Assembly (NCBI RefSeq): GCF_022458865.1
Contig: NZ_JAJNMU010000004.1
Coordinates: 62,001-126,000, forward strand
Direction: 5' to 3'
Origin: Paenibacillus periandrae
GTDB lineage: Bacteria > Bacillota > Bacilli > Paenibacillales > NBRC-103111
DNA: 64,000 nucleotides
Below are positions 37,118 to 46,172 of the stretch, in pieces (position 1 is the first letter of the stretch; each line of letters opens with the position of its first letter). A program made the position numbers and the translations under genes. The notes beneath the pieces were generated by a model. The model was not told the origin of the DNA and did not search any database. It worked only from the letters and a program-made list of their open reading frames with translations.

Positions 37118-38212
37118 GTGTTAAAAAAATGGATTGGTGCATTAACTGCCTTTACGCTCGTCAGTGTTGTAACGTTAACCGGATGTGGAACCAACAGTAC
37201 AAGTCCAACAACGGCTTCTGCTCCGAAACCGGCTGAAACCAAGGAAGCACCCAAAGACACCCCTGCAGCATCCAAAAAACTGACCGTGTATGCCGCCCTC
37301 AATGAAGATGATATTGTACAAATTCAAAAAAAGTTTAAAGAAGATACGGGTATAGAAATCGAATATTTACGTTTAAGCGGAGCTGGAGAGGCAAGCACAC
37401 GAATTCAAGCTGAAAAAGCTTCCCCCAAAGCAGATATCTTTGTCGGCGGCTCTGTTGAATTTTACGAGCCTCTTGCTTCCCAAGGATTGCTGGAGAAATA
37501 CTCCTCACCCAACGCTAAGGATCTGGATGCCCAGTTCAATGATCCTAAAGGCTTCTGGCAAGGATGGTATATGGGCGTACTGGGCATCGTGCTGAATAAG
37601 GACAGATTCAAAAAAGAGCTTGAACCCAAAGGTATTAAAGAACCGAAAACGTGGGATGATCTGCTTGATCCTGCCTACAAAGGCTTATTCATAACGTCCA
37701 ACCCGGCTACAGCTGGCGGAGGATACATTTTTGTAGCAGAACAGCTGTTCAGATTGGGTGAAGACAAAGGCTGGGACTATTTGAAAAAGCTCAATGACAA
37801 CGTTCATCACTACACCCCTGCTGCCGGTGACGGCATTAATCTTACGGCTACAGGTGAATTTGTCGCTGGAATGTCCTGGGCCCATGATATCGTTAAATCC
37901 GCCAAGCAAGGCTATCCAATTCAGGTTATCGTTCCGGAGCAAACCGCGTTTGAAATCGGCGGCGTAGGTGTTGTGAAAGGCGGAGCCAACACGGATAATG
38001 CGAAGAAGTTCGTCGACTGGCTGTTAACCAAGCCGGTTGGAGAAATGAACACGAAATTATCGAACCGTTATTCAGTTAGAAAAGACGTGGCTCCACCGGA
38101 AGGTATGATTAAAATCGAGGATGTTAAGCTTGTGAAATATGATCGTGAGAAAGCTGCCCAGATGAAGGCTGATGTTGTGAAGAAGTTCACTGAAATGACC
38201 GGAAAGAAATAA
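37118..38212 (+). CDS. AfuA/FbpA-type substrate-binding lipoprotein
   Basis: 364 residues, GTG start after AAGGAGGAAC. Lipobox LTGC with Cys23 and a Thr/Pro/Lys-rich linker. The body is of the iron(III)/putrescine/2-aminoethylphosphonate class (LTVYAALNEDDIVQIQKKF; KADIFVGGSVEFYEPL). Proteins of this class are often named iron-binding, but family members such as AfuA bind hexose phosphates and others bind phosphonates. The downstream HAD phosphatase and the LacI regulator favour a phosphorylated sugar or similar organophosphate here (inference). Confidence 0.9.
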   Translation: MLKKWIGALTAFTLVSVVTLTGCGTNSTSPTTASAPKPAETKEAPKDTPAASKKLTVYAALNEDDIVQIQKKFKEDTGIEIEYLRLSGAGEASTRIQAEKASPKADIFVGGSVEFYEPLASQGLLEKYSSPNAKDLDAQFNDPKGFWQGWYMGVLGIVLNKDRFKKELEPKGIKEPKTWDDLLDPAYKGLFITSNPATAGGGYIFVAEQLFRLGEDKGWDYLKKLNDNVHHYTPAAGDGINLTATGEFVAGMSWAHDIVKSAKQGYPIQVIVPEQTAFEIGGVGVVKGGANTDNAKKFVDWLLTKPVGEMNTKLSNRYSVRKDVAPPEGMIKIEDVKLVKYDREKAAQMKADVVKKFTEMTGKK

Positions 38213-38244
38213 CAATCGCAACCGCCATATAAAGCAAACCGCTG

Positions 38245-38289
38245 ACTTGCCTGTGCGGGAAATGTTTCTCTCTTACCACATAGGCAAGT
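38245..38289 (+). promoter_or_regulatory. Intra-operon stem-loop after the binding-protein gene
   Basis: ACTTGCCT/AGGCAAGT outer stem with GTG/CAC extension past a 2-nt bulge, no U run. It is placed between the binding-protein and permease genes, as for other stability hairpins in importer operons. Confidence 0.65.
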
Positions 38290-38315
38290 TTAGCAATCGA
38301 AAGGTGTGACCTGCC

Positions 38316-39962
38316 TTGATCTCACGTGCTGTTAAAGACGCATGGGCCGATTTGAAACGATTGAAGCAAGAACCGATTCTGGCTGCGCTTATAGTCATGA
38401 TCATATTGATCACTGTTTATTTTGTATGCTGGCCGATCCTCAAAGTCATTAGCTTTCCGCAATTAAGCGATTATCTACAATTGTTCAGCAATTCACGTTG
38501 GTTTCAGGCAGCGTTAAACAGCTTGTTCATGACGGTTATTTCAACGATTTCCTGCACCGTCGTCGCCTTTATTTTTGCTTATTCCATTACAAGGCTGAAT
38601 ATTCCGCTCAAAGGGCTTTTCCGTTTTATTACCCTTTTACCGATTGTCTCCCCTCCTTTTATCGTCGCGCTGTCGTATATTTTATTGTTTGGCAGGCAGG
38701 GGATCATTTCCAAGCATGTGCTGCACCTTAACTTTGATATTTACGGCTGGCATGGGCTATGGCTGGTTCAGACGATTACATTTTTCCCTTATGCCTATGC
38801 TGTTATTAACGGGGTCCTTAAGACGGGTCCGACGAACCTGGAATATGCTGCGTATAACCTGGGAGCAACTCGCTGGCAAGTATTTAAGGATGTATTGTTC
38901 CCGTTGTGCAGACCTGGTGTTGCGGGAGGTGCGCTCATCGCCGCCATGAATGTGCTGGCTGATTTCGGCAACCCGATGATTATCGGAGGCAACTATATGC
39001 TTCTTCCAACTGAGGCTTATATGCAGATGGCCGGATTGTTCGACCTGCCTTCGGCAGCTATGCTGTCTACGGCTCTGCTCATTCCAGCGCTCGGACTGTT
39101 TGTACTGAACAGGAATTGGGTCGGCAAACGCTCCTATGTAACCGTCACGGGCAAAGAAACCTCCTTGGCGCCGTATCCTGTCCCTTTTTATGTAAAATGG
39201 GGTTTGTTCGCCTTCTGTATGTTCGTTACGGCAGTTATATTAGCGGTCTATGGGGTGCTGTTTTACGGAGCCTTCACGAAGACATGGGGATATGACTGGT
39301 CCTTTACTTTGAATAATATGAGCTATGTGTTAGCCAAGGGTAAGGAAATGTTCAACAGCATCAAGTTTGCGCTCATTTCCTCGATTGCAGCAGCATTATT
39401 TTCACTGCCGCTTGCTTATATCGTGCAAAGAAAGCAGATTGGGATCAACCGTTTGCTGGATTTTCTGGCCATTTTACCTGGAGCTGTTCCAGGAGTATTT
39501 CTCGGCCTCGGATTTGCCATTGCTTTTAACGAAGGGCCGCTCGTACTGACGGGAACCTCCGCCATTATGATTATCGCATTGATGTTCTGGAATTTACCTA
39601 CCTGTTACAGCGCCAGTCTTGCAGGCCTGCAGCAGATTGGAACCTCTCTGGAGGAGGCATCGCTCAATATGGGCGCTGGCAATTTCAGAACGTTCAAGAA
39701 CATCCTGCTTCCCCTGCTCAGAGGGCCTTTTCTATCGGGACTTGTACTTTCCTTCTTACGTTCGGTGACCTGCCTAAGCGTGATCATATTCATTTATTCG
39801 GCAGGAACGTCGGTCGGTACGGTTTCAATTCTGGGCCTTGTACAGAACGGTGCCTGGGGCAGCGCATCAGCATTTACGGTCGTGCTTATTTCCATCGCCT
39901 TCGCCGTACTCGGCATAGCTCGGCTTTTTATGAAAGAACAGGGTAAATCCATTGGGTTATAA
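38316..39962 (+). CDS. Two-domain ABC permease (FbpB/AfuB type)
   Basis: 548 residues with about twelve membrane segments in two homologous halves. Each half has an EAA-type loop: LEYAAYNLGATRWQVFKDVL and LEEASLNMGAGNFRTFKNIL. TTG start at 38316, nine bases after AAGGTG; no ATG fits. The fused form replaces the two single permeases of CUT1 systems and matches the iron/phosphonate/hexose-phosphate class. Confidence 0.92.
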   Translation: MISRAVKDAWADLKRLKQEPILAALIVMIILITVYFVCWPILKVISFPQLSDYLQLFSNSRWFQAALNSLFMTVISTISCTVVAFIFAYSITRLNIPLKGLFRFITLLPIVSPPFIVALSYILLFGRQGIISKHVLHLNFDIYGWHGLWLVQTITFFPYAYAVINGVLKTGPTNLEYAAYNLGATRWQVFKDVLFPLCRPGVAGGALIAAMNVLADFGNPMIIGGNYMLLPTEAYMQMAGLFDLPSAAMLSTALLIPALGLFVLNRNWVGKRSYVTVTGKETSLAPYPVPFYVKWGLFAFCMFVTAVILAVYGVLFYGAFTKTWGYDWSFTLNNMSYVLAKGKEMFNSIKFALISSIAAALFSLPLAYIVQRKQIGINRLLDFLAILPGAVPGVFLGLGFAIAFNEGPLVLTGTSAIMIIALMFWNLPTCYSASLAGLQQIGTSLEEASLNMGAGNFRTFKNILLPLLRGPFLSGLVLSFLRSVTCLSVIIFIYSAGTSVGTVSILGLVQNGAWGSASAFTVVLISIAFAVLGIARLFMKEQGKSIGL

Positions 39963-39974
39963 CGGAGGCATATG

Positions 39975-41069
39975 ATGAGTGCAGAGAACTCGATTATCAA
40001 AATTGAAAATGTGACGAAGCAGTTCGGAGCTTTCAAGGCGATCAATAATGTATCACTGGACATACAAAGAGGCAGCTTTACCACGCTGCTCGGGCCAAGC
40101 GGCTGTGGAAAAACGACGCTGATGAGGTTGATCGCCGGTTTCCATGAGCCCGACTCCGGAGCTATTTATATAGAAGGAAATCAAGTAAACGGCACACCGG
40201 TTTACAAAAGAAACACCCCGCTCGTTTTTCAAGAATATGCGCTATTCCCCCATATGACTGTTTTTGAGAATATTGCCTACGGCTTAAAGCTGAAAAAGGT
40301 GCCCGCCAATGTGCTAAAGGAAAAAGTCGAAGCGATGCTCGATATGTTCGGACTACAGGGGTTGGAGCACAGATATCCGAAGCAGATGAGCGGAGGCCAG
40401 CAGCAGAGAGTCGCATTCGCGAGGGCATTGATCATAGGACAAAATATTTTGCTGATGGATGAGCCTTTAAGCAATCTTGATGCCAAAATGCGTGTGGAAG
40501 TAAGAAACGATATAAGAGATATTCAGCAGCGCGCCGGAATTACGGCAATCTTCGTAACCCATGACCAGGACGAAGCACTTTCGTTGTCAGACCGGATTGC
40601 CGTGTTCAACAAAGGGACCATCTATCAGGTCGGTACGCCCTGGGAGGTTTATTTTAAACCGAACAACAGGTTTGTAGCCGATTTTGTAGGTGTTGCCAAC
40701 TTCCTGAACGGTGAAGTGGTTGGCGTGGAAGCTGAGGATTATATTGTCAAATGTGCGGATATGGCGATCAGGGTCGATAAAACCGGTTATACTGCAAAGC
40801 TGGGAGACAAGGTGACACTGGTTATAAGACCGGAATGCATTTCCGTTATCCCCTATGAAACTGGCCAAGGAAATTACGATAATGCATGGAGCGGATTCAT
40901 TACAAGAAGCAGCTTTCTGGGTCGAATGATCAGATATTGGGCAGAAGCCGGTTCTATGCAGTGGATCGTTGATGATAGCAGTCCAAGTGTTCGTGGATAT
41001 TTGGAAGGCAGCATCCGTATTGCCTTGGACAAAAAGAAGATCCATCTATTAATTGGAGATGAAGCATGA
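39975..41069 (+). CDS. ABC transporter ATPase (FbpC/AfuC type)
   Basis: 364 residues from the second of two adjacent ATGs (GGAGG six bases upstream of 39975 against three for 39972). Walker A GPSGCGKTT, Q-loop VFQEYALF, signature MSGGQQQR, Walker B ILLMDEPLSNLD, H-loop VTHDQDEA. A C-terminal TOBE-like regulatory domain follows (~245-364). It is the only importer ATPase in the window and belongs to this operon. Confidence 0.94.
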   Translation: MSAENSIIKIENVTKQFGAFKAINNVSLDIQRGSFTTLLGPSGCGKTTLMRLIAGFHEPDSGAIYIEGNQVNGTPVYKRNTPLVFQEYALFPHMTVFENIAYGLKLKKVPANVLKEKVEAMLDMFGLQGLEHRYPKQMSGGQQQRVAFARALIIGQNILLMDEPLSNLDAKMRVEVRNDIRDIQQRAGITAIFVTHDQDEALSLSDRIAVFNKGTIYQVGTPWEVYFKPNNRFVADFVGVANFLNGEVVGVEAEDYIVKCADMAIRVDKTGYTAKLGDKVTLVIRPECISVIPYETGQGNYDNAWSGFITRSSFLGRMIRYWAEAGSMQWIVDDSSPSVRGYLEGSIRIALDKKKIHLLIGDEA

Positions 41070-41998
41070 GCCCCATTGTATATGCATTGAATGTGGGTCG
41101 GGGTGACGCTTTTTTTCTGGAAATCCCCACAGAAATCGGAGTTTTTGTCGTGCTTATCGACGGAGGGGATCAATTCTTTCATGAGTCTGTAAAACCTTAC
41201 CGTTTTGCTCAAGAAAGAGGCTGGAAACAGATCGACCTGATGATTCTAACCCATCTGCATCCTGATCATCTGACAGGCTTGCTTGAGGTAGCGGAGCATA
41301 TTCCTGTCATCGAGGCGGTTATGCCTTACCCTCGGTTCTCGCTCGCTTTAAGTGATATTCGCCACCCAAAAGCGATACAAACTGCCCGGATGTTCCATGC
41401 TTACAATCAATTATGGGAGCTGCTGCTCCAGCAAAAAACAACCATATCCTTGCGTCAGCCTTTCAGTAAAGGAACTGCCTCTGCTTCATGGAGTTTCGGA
41501 CCCTTTGTATTGCGGCATCTGGACCCACTAAATGTCAATGATTTACCGGCTTACGAGAATATTGTGCAGCTGTGTTCTTCATCTCTCGAACCGGTCATAC
41601 AAGAGAAGCTGCTGATTAATTTCGATTCCTTATCCAATCAGGACAGCAGTGTCTGGTTATTCGAGCAGGCGGATGGTCTTCAGCTATTACTATTCGGTGG
41701 TGATGCGCTGCTCTCGAACTGGGATCGGATTATGCAGCATGAGAAGCTGCAGCCATGCGGCTTTAAGGTTGGCCATCACGGTATGGCTGATGGATGGAAC
41801 GAACAGCTGCTCAGAAAGCTGTCTCCAGACTGGATATTAATTACGAGCAATGACACCGAATATAAACAATTTCAGGATGAATGGGAACGGTTGGCGCAAA
41901 TGTCTGGAGCTGAGTTATATGTTACAGGCTCACGGCCAGGAACCCTTTACCTTTCATCTATGCTACCGCTGGCTCCAGAAAGGATTGTGTACAAATAA
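41066..41998 (+). CDS. MBL-fold metallohydrolase
   Basis: 310 residues. The metal-binding motif THLHPDHLTG (HxHxDH) is complete, and later metal-ligand candidates occur in FGGDALLSNWD and GHHGMADGW, a layout like ComEC-type and phosphodiesterase MBL proteins. It overlaps the ATPase gene by 4 bp (ATGA) and the HAD gene by 1 bp. In this operon it may cleave a phosphodiester to give the substrate of the HAD phosphatase (inference). Confidence 0.85.
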   Translation: MSPIVYALNVGRGDAFFLEIPTEIGVFVVLIDGGDQFFHESVKPYRFAQERGWKQIDLMILTHLHPDHLTGLLEVAEHIPVIEAVMPYPRFSLALSDIRHPKAIQTARMFHAYNQLWELLLQQKTTISLRQPFSKGTASASWSFGPFVLRHLDPLNVNDLPAYENIVQLCSSSLEPVIQEKLLINFDSLSNQDSSVWLFEQADGLQLLLFGGDALLSNWDRIMQHEKLQPCGFKVGHHGMADGWNEQLLRKLSPDWILITSNDTEYKQFQDEWERLAQMSGAELYVTGSRPGTLYLSSMLPLAPERIVYK

Positions 41999-42825
41999 TG
42001 CCGTCAGTGCATCGCTACCGCATGATCGTCACCGATATTGATGGGACACTGGTGGATCTGCAGCAAATGATCAGTAAGCGCAATAAGGAAATGATTTATG
42101 CTTTTCAACAGCAGGGCGGAATCGTCACACTCGCCACTGGGCGGGTCGAGGAAGCCGCGCTGCCATACGCACAGGAGCTGGATATCCGTCATCCGGTTAT
42201 CTTATACAACGGGGGTAAAATTGTCGATTTCAACACGGATCACTGTTATTTTGAAGCAAGGCTTACGCTGAATGTCATTGAAAGATGCCTTCAACTGCTG
42301 CAAGACCAACCGCTGGATATGATTTTTTATGCTGACAAACAAATATGGGTCAAGGAAATTACGGAACCTATCGAGGCCTATATGAAAAAAGATAAGGTAC
42401 AGTGTCACAGCTGGGATACTCCGGATTTTTTGAAGCAAAGCAATGTCAACAAAATACTGATCATTAATGAGGCTCAGGATTTCTCCGGAGTATCGGAAAC
42501 ACTGGAATCTATGGTGGGGGTTCATTGTGAATTGGTGCGGTCGGAGCCTACGTACCTGGAGGTGCTCCCTCAGTCGGTGTCCAAAGGGCAAGCTTTAATA
42601 ACGCTTGCGAACCATCTTGGAATCGGGCTGCAGGAAGTGATCGCCATCGGTGACAATTTAAACGATTTGGAAATGATACAGACTGCCGGATTGGGAGTAG
42701 CTGTCGGGAATGCGCATCCAGAGCTCAAAGCACATGCGCAATATGTAGCAAAATCCCATCTTGAGCATGCCGTTGCGGAAGTTATACACAAATACGGCCT
42801 GCATCCCATATCACATTCATCATGA
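41998..42825 (+). CDS. Cof-type HAD-IIB phosphatase
   Basis: 275 residues. Nucleophile motif DIDGTLVD near residue 13, motif II TLATGR, and the C-terminal motifs SKGQALITLA and GDNLNDLEM with AVGNA. These enzymes dephosphorylate sugar phosphates and related small molecules. The start overlaps the MBL stop by 1 bp (TAATG). Last gene of the lacI operon. Confidence 0.92.
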   Translation: MPSVHRYRMIVTDIDGTLVDLQQMISKRNKEMIYAFQQQGGIVTLATGRVEEAALPYAQELDIRHPVILYNGGKIVDFNTDHCYFEARLTLNVIERCLQLLQDQPLDMIFYADKQIWVKEITEPIEAYMKKDKVQCHSWDTPDFLKQSNVNKILIINEAQDFSGVSETLESMVGVHCELVRSEPTYLEVLPQSVSKGQALITLANHLGIGLQEVIAIGDNLNDLEMIQTAGLGVAVGNAHPELKAHAQYVAKSHLEHAVAEVIHKYGLHPISHSS

Positions 42826-42866
42826 GTCCATCTATTATCGCCAAAATAAAATAGTTATTTTCGTAC

Positions 42867-42890
42867 AACGGCAGAAATGCCGTTTTTATT
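42867..42890 (+). terminator. Rho-independent terminator of the lacI operon
   Basis: AACGGCA/TGCCGTT stem, GAAA loop, then TTTATTTGTT. 42 bp after the HAD stop. Confidence 0.88.
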
Positions 42891-42910
42891 TGTTCGTTTA
42901 CACGTCAAAA

Positions 42911-43429
42911 TCAATCCGACTTCTTCTTGCGTACCGGGTACAGCATGGTGAAATCGAATGTCTCGATGGCTGCATAAGGAATGGTTAAGGCATTCAACGG
43001 TTCGAGTGGTACTGTCTCCATCCCCAATACGCCTTGTCGTTTATCCAGCTCATAATCAGGTGACTGCTCCAGCCAAGCAAACATGGCTTCATACACACGC
43101 CACATGTGTGCTTCATCTCCGTGCACGTGCGCGCTTGCACACAGCCCACCGCCCACTTCCAATGCTTCTATGCCATCGGGTACATCACCGAATTCAGCAA
43201 CCGCCAGTCCAACCCAGAGCGTATCGACCTTCCCGCCCCACTGCTCCTGTGGAATGAACACAAATGCGGACGGTCCAAGCGTCAGTCGTTCATCGTCCAA
43301 CGGAACCTGTGCTGTTAGCTTGCTCCACGCCACCCGTGTACCACTCTTGTCCGGCAGCATCGCCGTCCGTACCGCAAGTACTTTGAAAGGCGCTATTTCT
43401 ACACATTCAACCGCTATCGTCTCCTGCAT
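42911..43429 (-). CDS. GyrI-like small-molecule-binding protein (AraC effector-binding domain family)
   Basis: 172 residues. The fold is recognisable from VECVEIAPFKVLAVR at the N-terminus, the WVGLAVAEFGDVPDGIEAL strand-loop, and LEVGGGLCASAHVHG, as in stand-alone SOUL/GyrI-type effector domains. It has no DNA-binding domain. Such proteins sequester or hydrolyse hydrophobic drugs or bind cyclopropanoid and quaternary compounds. Convergent with the lacI operon. Confidence 0.78.
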   Translation of the reverse strand: MQETIAVECVEIAPFKVLAVRTAMLPDKSGTRVAWSKLTAQVPLDDERLTLGPSAFVFIPQEQWGGKVDTLWVGLAVAEFGDVPDGIEALEVGGGLCASAHVHGDEAHMWRVYEAMFAWLEQSPDYELDKRQGVLGMETVPLEPLNALTIPYAAIETFDFTMLYPVRKKKSD

Positions 43430-43657
43430 CGTTCAACCTCTCCTTTTGCCGATATATTAACATTTTTTGTTAAATGCTCGTTATTTTGTTCTTATTCGCT
43501 TTCTCTCCTTCGATTCCTCCTAAACCTTTCTGAATTACTACAATTTATTCATATTCACGCCCCTCGACAATAAAAGCTATAGCTTGACAGTGGGTTTCGA
43601 GTACATTTTTAGCGACTATTTGGTAAACTTTGAAAAAAGATTCATAGGAGGAATACG

Positions 43658-43894
43658 ATGATTCAAGAGATGACCGTCTATGCTATCGTGTTTTTTGTTA
43701 CAATTGGTATCATGCTTATTCTATGTATAGATGTAATCACAAGGAGCCGCCCCGTGAAGCTATCAACCAAAAAAAAGATGGAAATACAAATAGATAGGAA
43801 TCAGGCTCCCACTGATCATTACGAAAAAAATCTTGCTTTCCCCTTCTATGTCGACTGCACACAAAATTCTGATCAACAACGTGTAGAACATTAG
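43658..43894 (+). CDS. Small single-pass membrane protein
   Basis: 78 residues, ATG at 43658 after a strong AGGAGGAATACG. One membrane segment (VYAIVFFVTIGIMLILCIDV) then a basic stretch (STKKKMEIQIDR) and a polar tail, so the C-terminus should be inside. Its own terminator follows at 43915. A TTGACA at 43584 has no good -10 at the proper distance. No family recognised. Confidence 0.7.
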   Translation: MIQEMTVYAIVFFVTIGIMLILCIDVITRSRPVKLSTKKKMEIQIDRNQAPTDHYEKNLAFPFYVDCTQNSDQQRVEH

Positions 43895-43914
43895 TTCTTG
43901 ATGCTAAAATACAA

Positions 43915-43964
43915 ACAAGGATAGTCCCGCTGCTTCTCCAGCAGCAGAGCTATCCTTGTTTTCA
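43915..43964. terminator. Bidirectional terminator
   Basis: AACAAGGATAG/CTATCCTTGTT with an inner GCTGC/GCAGC stem. GTTTTC follows on the plus strand and GTATTTT on the minus strand. Serves the small membrane protein gene and the convergent 79-codon gene. Confidence 0.88.
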
Positions 43965-43982
43965 TGTGCACGCATTCCATAT

Positions 43983-44222
43983 TCAGATATCTTCCAGATC
44001 TTCCGTAATGTCACCTATGACTCCGTTTTCCATCAAATATTCCCGAATCGCCTTGGTGCTGTTCGGTCTGGGCCATCCATCCTCCAGCAGTCGTTTTTCC
44101 GCCCAGAATAACACAATCCCTCTGACTTCCCGTTTGAGTGCATCATCAGATACATGAATAATACTATCCTTCAATATGGTTTTCATATTTACCTTCATGT
44201 CGGTTTGCAGCCTGATCTTCAT
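43983..44222 (-). CDS. Small hypothetical protein
   Basis: 79 residues, charged, with the acidic end GDITEDLEDI and no membrane segment or signal. AGGGTG lies seven bases before the ATG, and a terminator follows at the 3' end, which supports a real gene. No family recognised. Confidence 0.55.
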   Translation of the reverse strand: MKIRLQTDMKVNMKTILKDSIIHVSDDALKREVRGIVLFWAEKRLLEDGWPRPNSTKAIREYLMENGVIGDITEDLEDI

Positions 44223-44311
44223 GCCATCACACCCTGTTTGTATGCCTATACTACAGGATATGTCCTTGCACCCGAATAGGTTTCACATTTTTAACAGATG
44301 TAAACCGTCAC

Positions 44312-45085
44312 TTATTTGAAATACAATTCGTTCGGATCAGTATTCGATCTTAAATTCGTGACATACCGACAATAATGCTGGTAGTGTGCTTTATACAGCT
44401 GGCCGTTTTTGGCAGGGGAATAAGTCAGATACAGCTGGCGGCGGCTGACGTTGGCTGTATTCGGACCGCTTTGATGCGGCGTGAACGAATGAAAAATAAT
44501 AATATCCCCAGGTTCTGTCTCTACAATTTGTCCCTTCGCCGAATCGATTTCAGCGATTTCCTCCGCGTTCATATTACGCAGCTCGCCCGGCGTTGAGCGG
44601 AATTTAGAGTGATAGCCCGGAAATAGCTCCAAGCCCCCGTTTTCCTTAGATGCGCCATCGATGGCGACCATGACCGAAATCAATCCTTCTATCGGAAAGC
44701 CCTGCCACCATGAGGCATCCTGATGCATCGTATACCCCGTCACACCGGGAAGCTTATAGATAAGCTTGTCTTTGAACAACGTCGGTTCATCCTGATAAAT
44801 ATCACGAAGCGGGGATAAAATGCGTTCATCGTTCACCAGACCGTGGAATACAGCTGAAAGATCCTGCACAGGGTCGATCTTCTCGATAATGGAACGTTCT
44901 TCGATCTTACGGTAACCAACCCGCAGATTGTTCGGATCAAGATATTCGTTCAAGCTGAGCAGCCGCTCGCTATCCTGACGCCATACGGCAGCCTCTTGTT
45001 CGGAGAATACTTTTCGCAGCACGAGGTACCCATTATCGTTGTAACTCTTCAATTGATCGTTTGTTAAATAAGCAACCTTCTTCAT
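44312..45085 (-). CDS. PhyH-family Fe(II)/2-oxoglutarate dioxygenase
   Basis: 257 residues. The iron ligands are visible as His121 and Asp123 in TMHQDASWW, with the distal His204 in TPHQSGPN. The 2-oxoglutarate-binding Arg is in RRQLYLTY. Members hydroxylate lipids, natural products or osmolytes (phytanoyl-CoA and ectoine hydroxylases are in the family). ATG at 45085 has AAAAGGATG upstream. Divergent from the AraC regulator at 45231 (145 bp), which likely controls it. Confidence 0.88.
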   Translation of the reverse strand: MKKVAYLTNDQLKSYNDNGYLVLRKVFSEQEAAVWRQDSERLLSLNEYLDPNNLRVGYRKIEERSIIEKIDPVQDLSAVFHGLVNDERILSPLRDIYQDEPTLFKDKLIYKLPGVTGYTMHQDASWWQGFPIEGLISVMVAIDGASKENGGLELFPGYHSKFRSTPGELRNMNAEEIAEIDSAKGQIVETEPGDIIIFHSFTPHQSGPNTANVSRRQLYLTYSPAKNGQLYKAHYQHYCRYVTNLRSNTDPNELYFK

Positions 45086-45230
45086 GGCCTACACACATCC
45101 TTTTCTTTTCGACTATATATTATTTGCTCAATTCCTGATATCATCTTACTACTTACAAAACAAGACTTACATGCAGGAAATTCTTAACTTCCATATCTTT
45201 TTTTGTGTGTAAACGAGAGGGGGACAAACG

Positions 45231-46025
45231 ATGCTGGATACAATCTTCCAAGCATCTCTGGTTCGCTGGTACAATACTTCAATTAAAAGGTCATTTATGC
45301 TGGCAGAGGATACTTACGAGAATTGGGTGCTATTGGCGGCTGATGATGGCAGCTTTTTGTATCGGATGGGTAATGAGGAAGGACGCACCAAATTTGGTGA
45401 GCTCCTATTGTGTCCCCCTGGAGTGACACTGTACCGCCAGGCACTGGAGCCTATCTCTTTCCTATTCATCGAATTCAGGTGGACGGATGCAGATAATCGT
45501 CCTATTATGTCTGGACCCGATGTCTCTTCAGGCAAAGTTTCCTTCCAAAGAATCGATCATTATTCAGCGACGTTTTCGCGCATTCGCGAGTTTGCCGATT
45601 CGAGTATTAAGGGGCAGTTCGCTTATAAGCAGCATTTGTTGACCGATTTGTTGTACTTATGTGCCGCAGAGCAGTTAGACAAGACGACTCAAATTACTAC
45701 AACGGATCCGGTCATCCGTGCCGCGGTTCGACATATCCACAATCACGCATACGAGCCGCTTTCCTTGAAGCTTTTATCTGATCAAGCGTCGTTGAGTCAG
45801 TCGCAATTTTCCAGACGATTCCAGGCCGCTATGGGCGTCTCACCTATCGTGTATTTGACAGCTATCCGAATGCGCAAGGCACAGAGTCTGCTGTTGAATA
45901 CCGAGCTGACTTTGGAAGCGGTTGCTCAGCAATGCGGCTATCAGAACGGATTTTATTTGAGCCGTGTATTTTCCAATACCTACAGCATGAGTCCTTCTGC
46001 CTTTCGCAAAGCTTACCGGATTTGA
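45231..46025 (+). CDS. AraC-family transcriptional regulator
   Basis: 264 residues, ATG after GAGGGGG. The cupin-like N-terminal half is ~150 residues (LLLCPPGVTLYRQALEPISF). The C-terminal AraC pair is LSLKLLSDQASLSQSQFSRRF and LEAVAQQCGYQNGFYLSRVF. Divergent partner of the dioxygenase gene; ends 147 bp before the rhamnose operon but is not obviously part of it. Confidence 0.9.
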   Translation: MLDTIFQASLVRWYNTSIKRSFMLAEDTYENWVLLAADDGSFLYRMGNEEGRTKFGELLLCPPGVTLYRQALEPISFLFIEFRWTDADNRPIMSGPDVSSGKVSFQRIDHYSATFSRIREFADSSIKGQFAYKQHLLTDLLYLCAAEQLDKTTQITTTDPVIRAAVRHIHNHAYEPLSLKLLSDQASLSQSQFSRRFQAAMGVSPIVYLTAIRMRKAQSLLLNTELTLEAVAQQCGYQNGFYLSRVFSNTYSMSPSAFRKAYRI

Positions 46026-46080
46026 GAAAGGCAGCTTAACAAAACAATAAATAACCAAAACTATTTTTTATCACAATACT

Positions 46081-46121
46081 TTTGTTTGTGTTTGAATTTC
46101 ATATATTCAAACACAAACAAA
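46081..46121. promoter_or_regulatory. Rhamnose-operon operator: 17-bp-arm inverted repeat
   Basis: TTTGTTTGTGTTTGAAT and its exact reverse complement are separated by 7 bp. A TATGAT -10-like hexamer (46122) follows at once, 51 bp before rhaEW. The 9-mer TTGTTTGTG of the left arm recurs at 51533-51541 just before the DeoR-family gene. Probable DeoR-family binding site. Confidence 0.75.
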
Positions 46122-46172
46122 TATGATAAGATGTAAACAAAATCAAATAAACATTCATACGGAGGTATAAGC

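Noticed and set aside
43584-43612. Sigma-A promoter TTGACA for the small membrane protein
   Set aside because: The hexamer 17 bp downstream is TTTTAG; no acceptable -10 at 16-18 bp.
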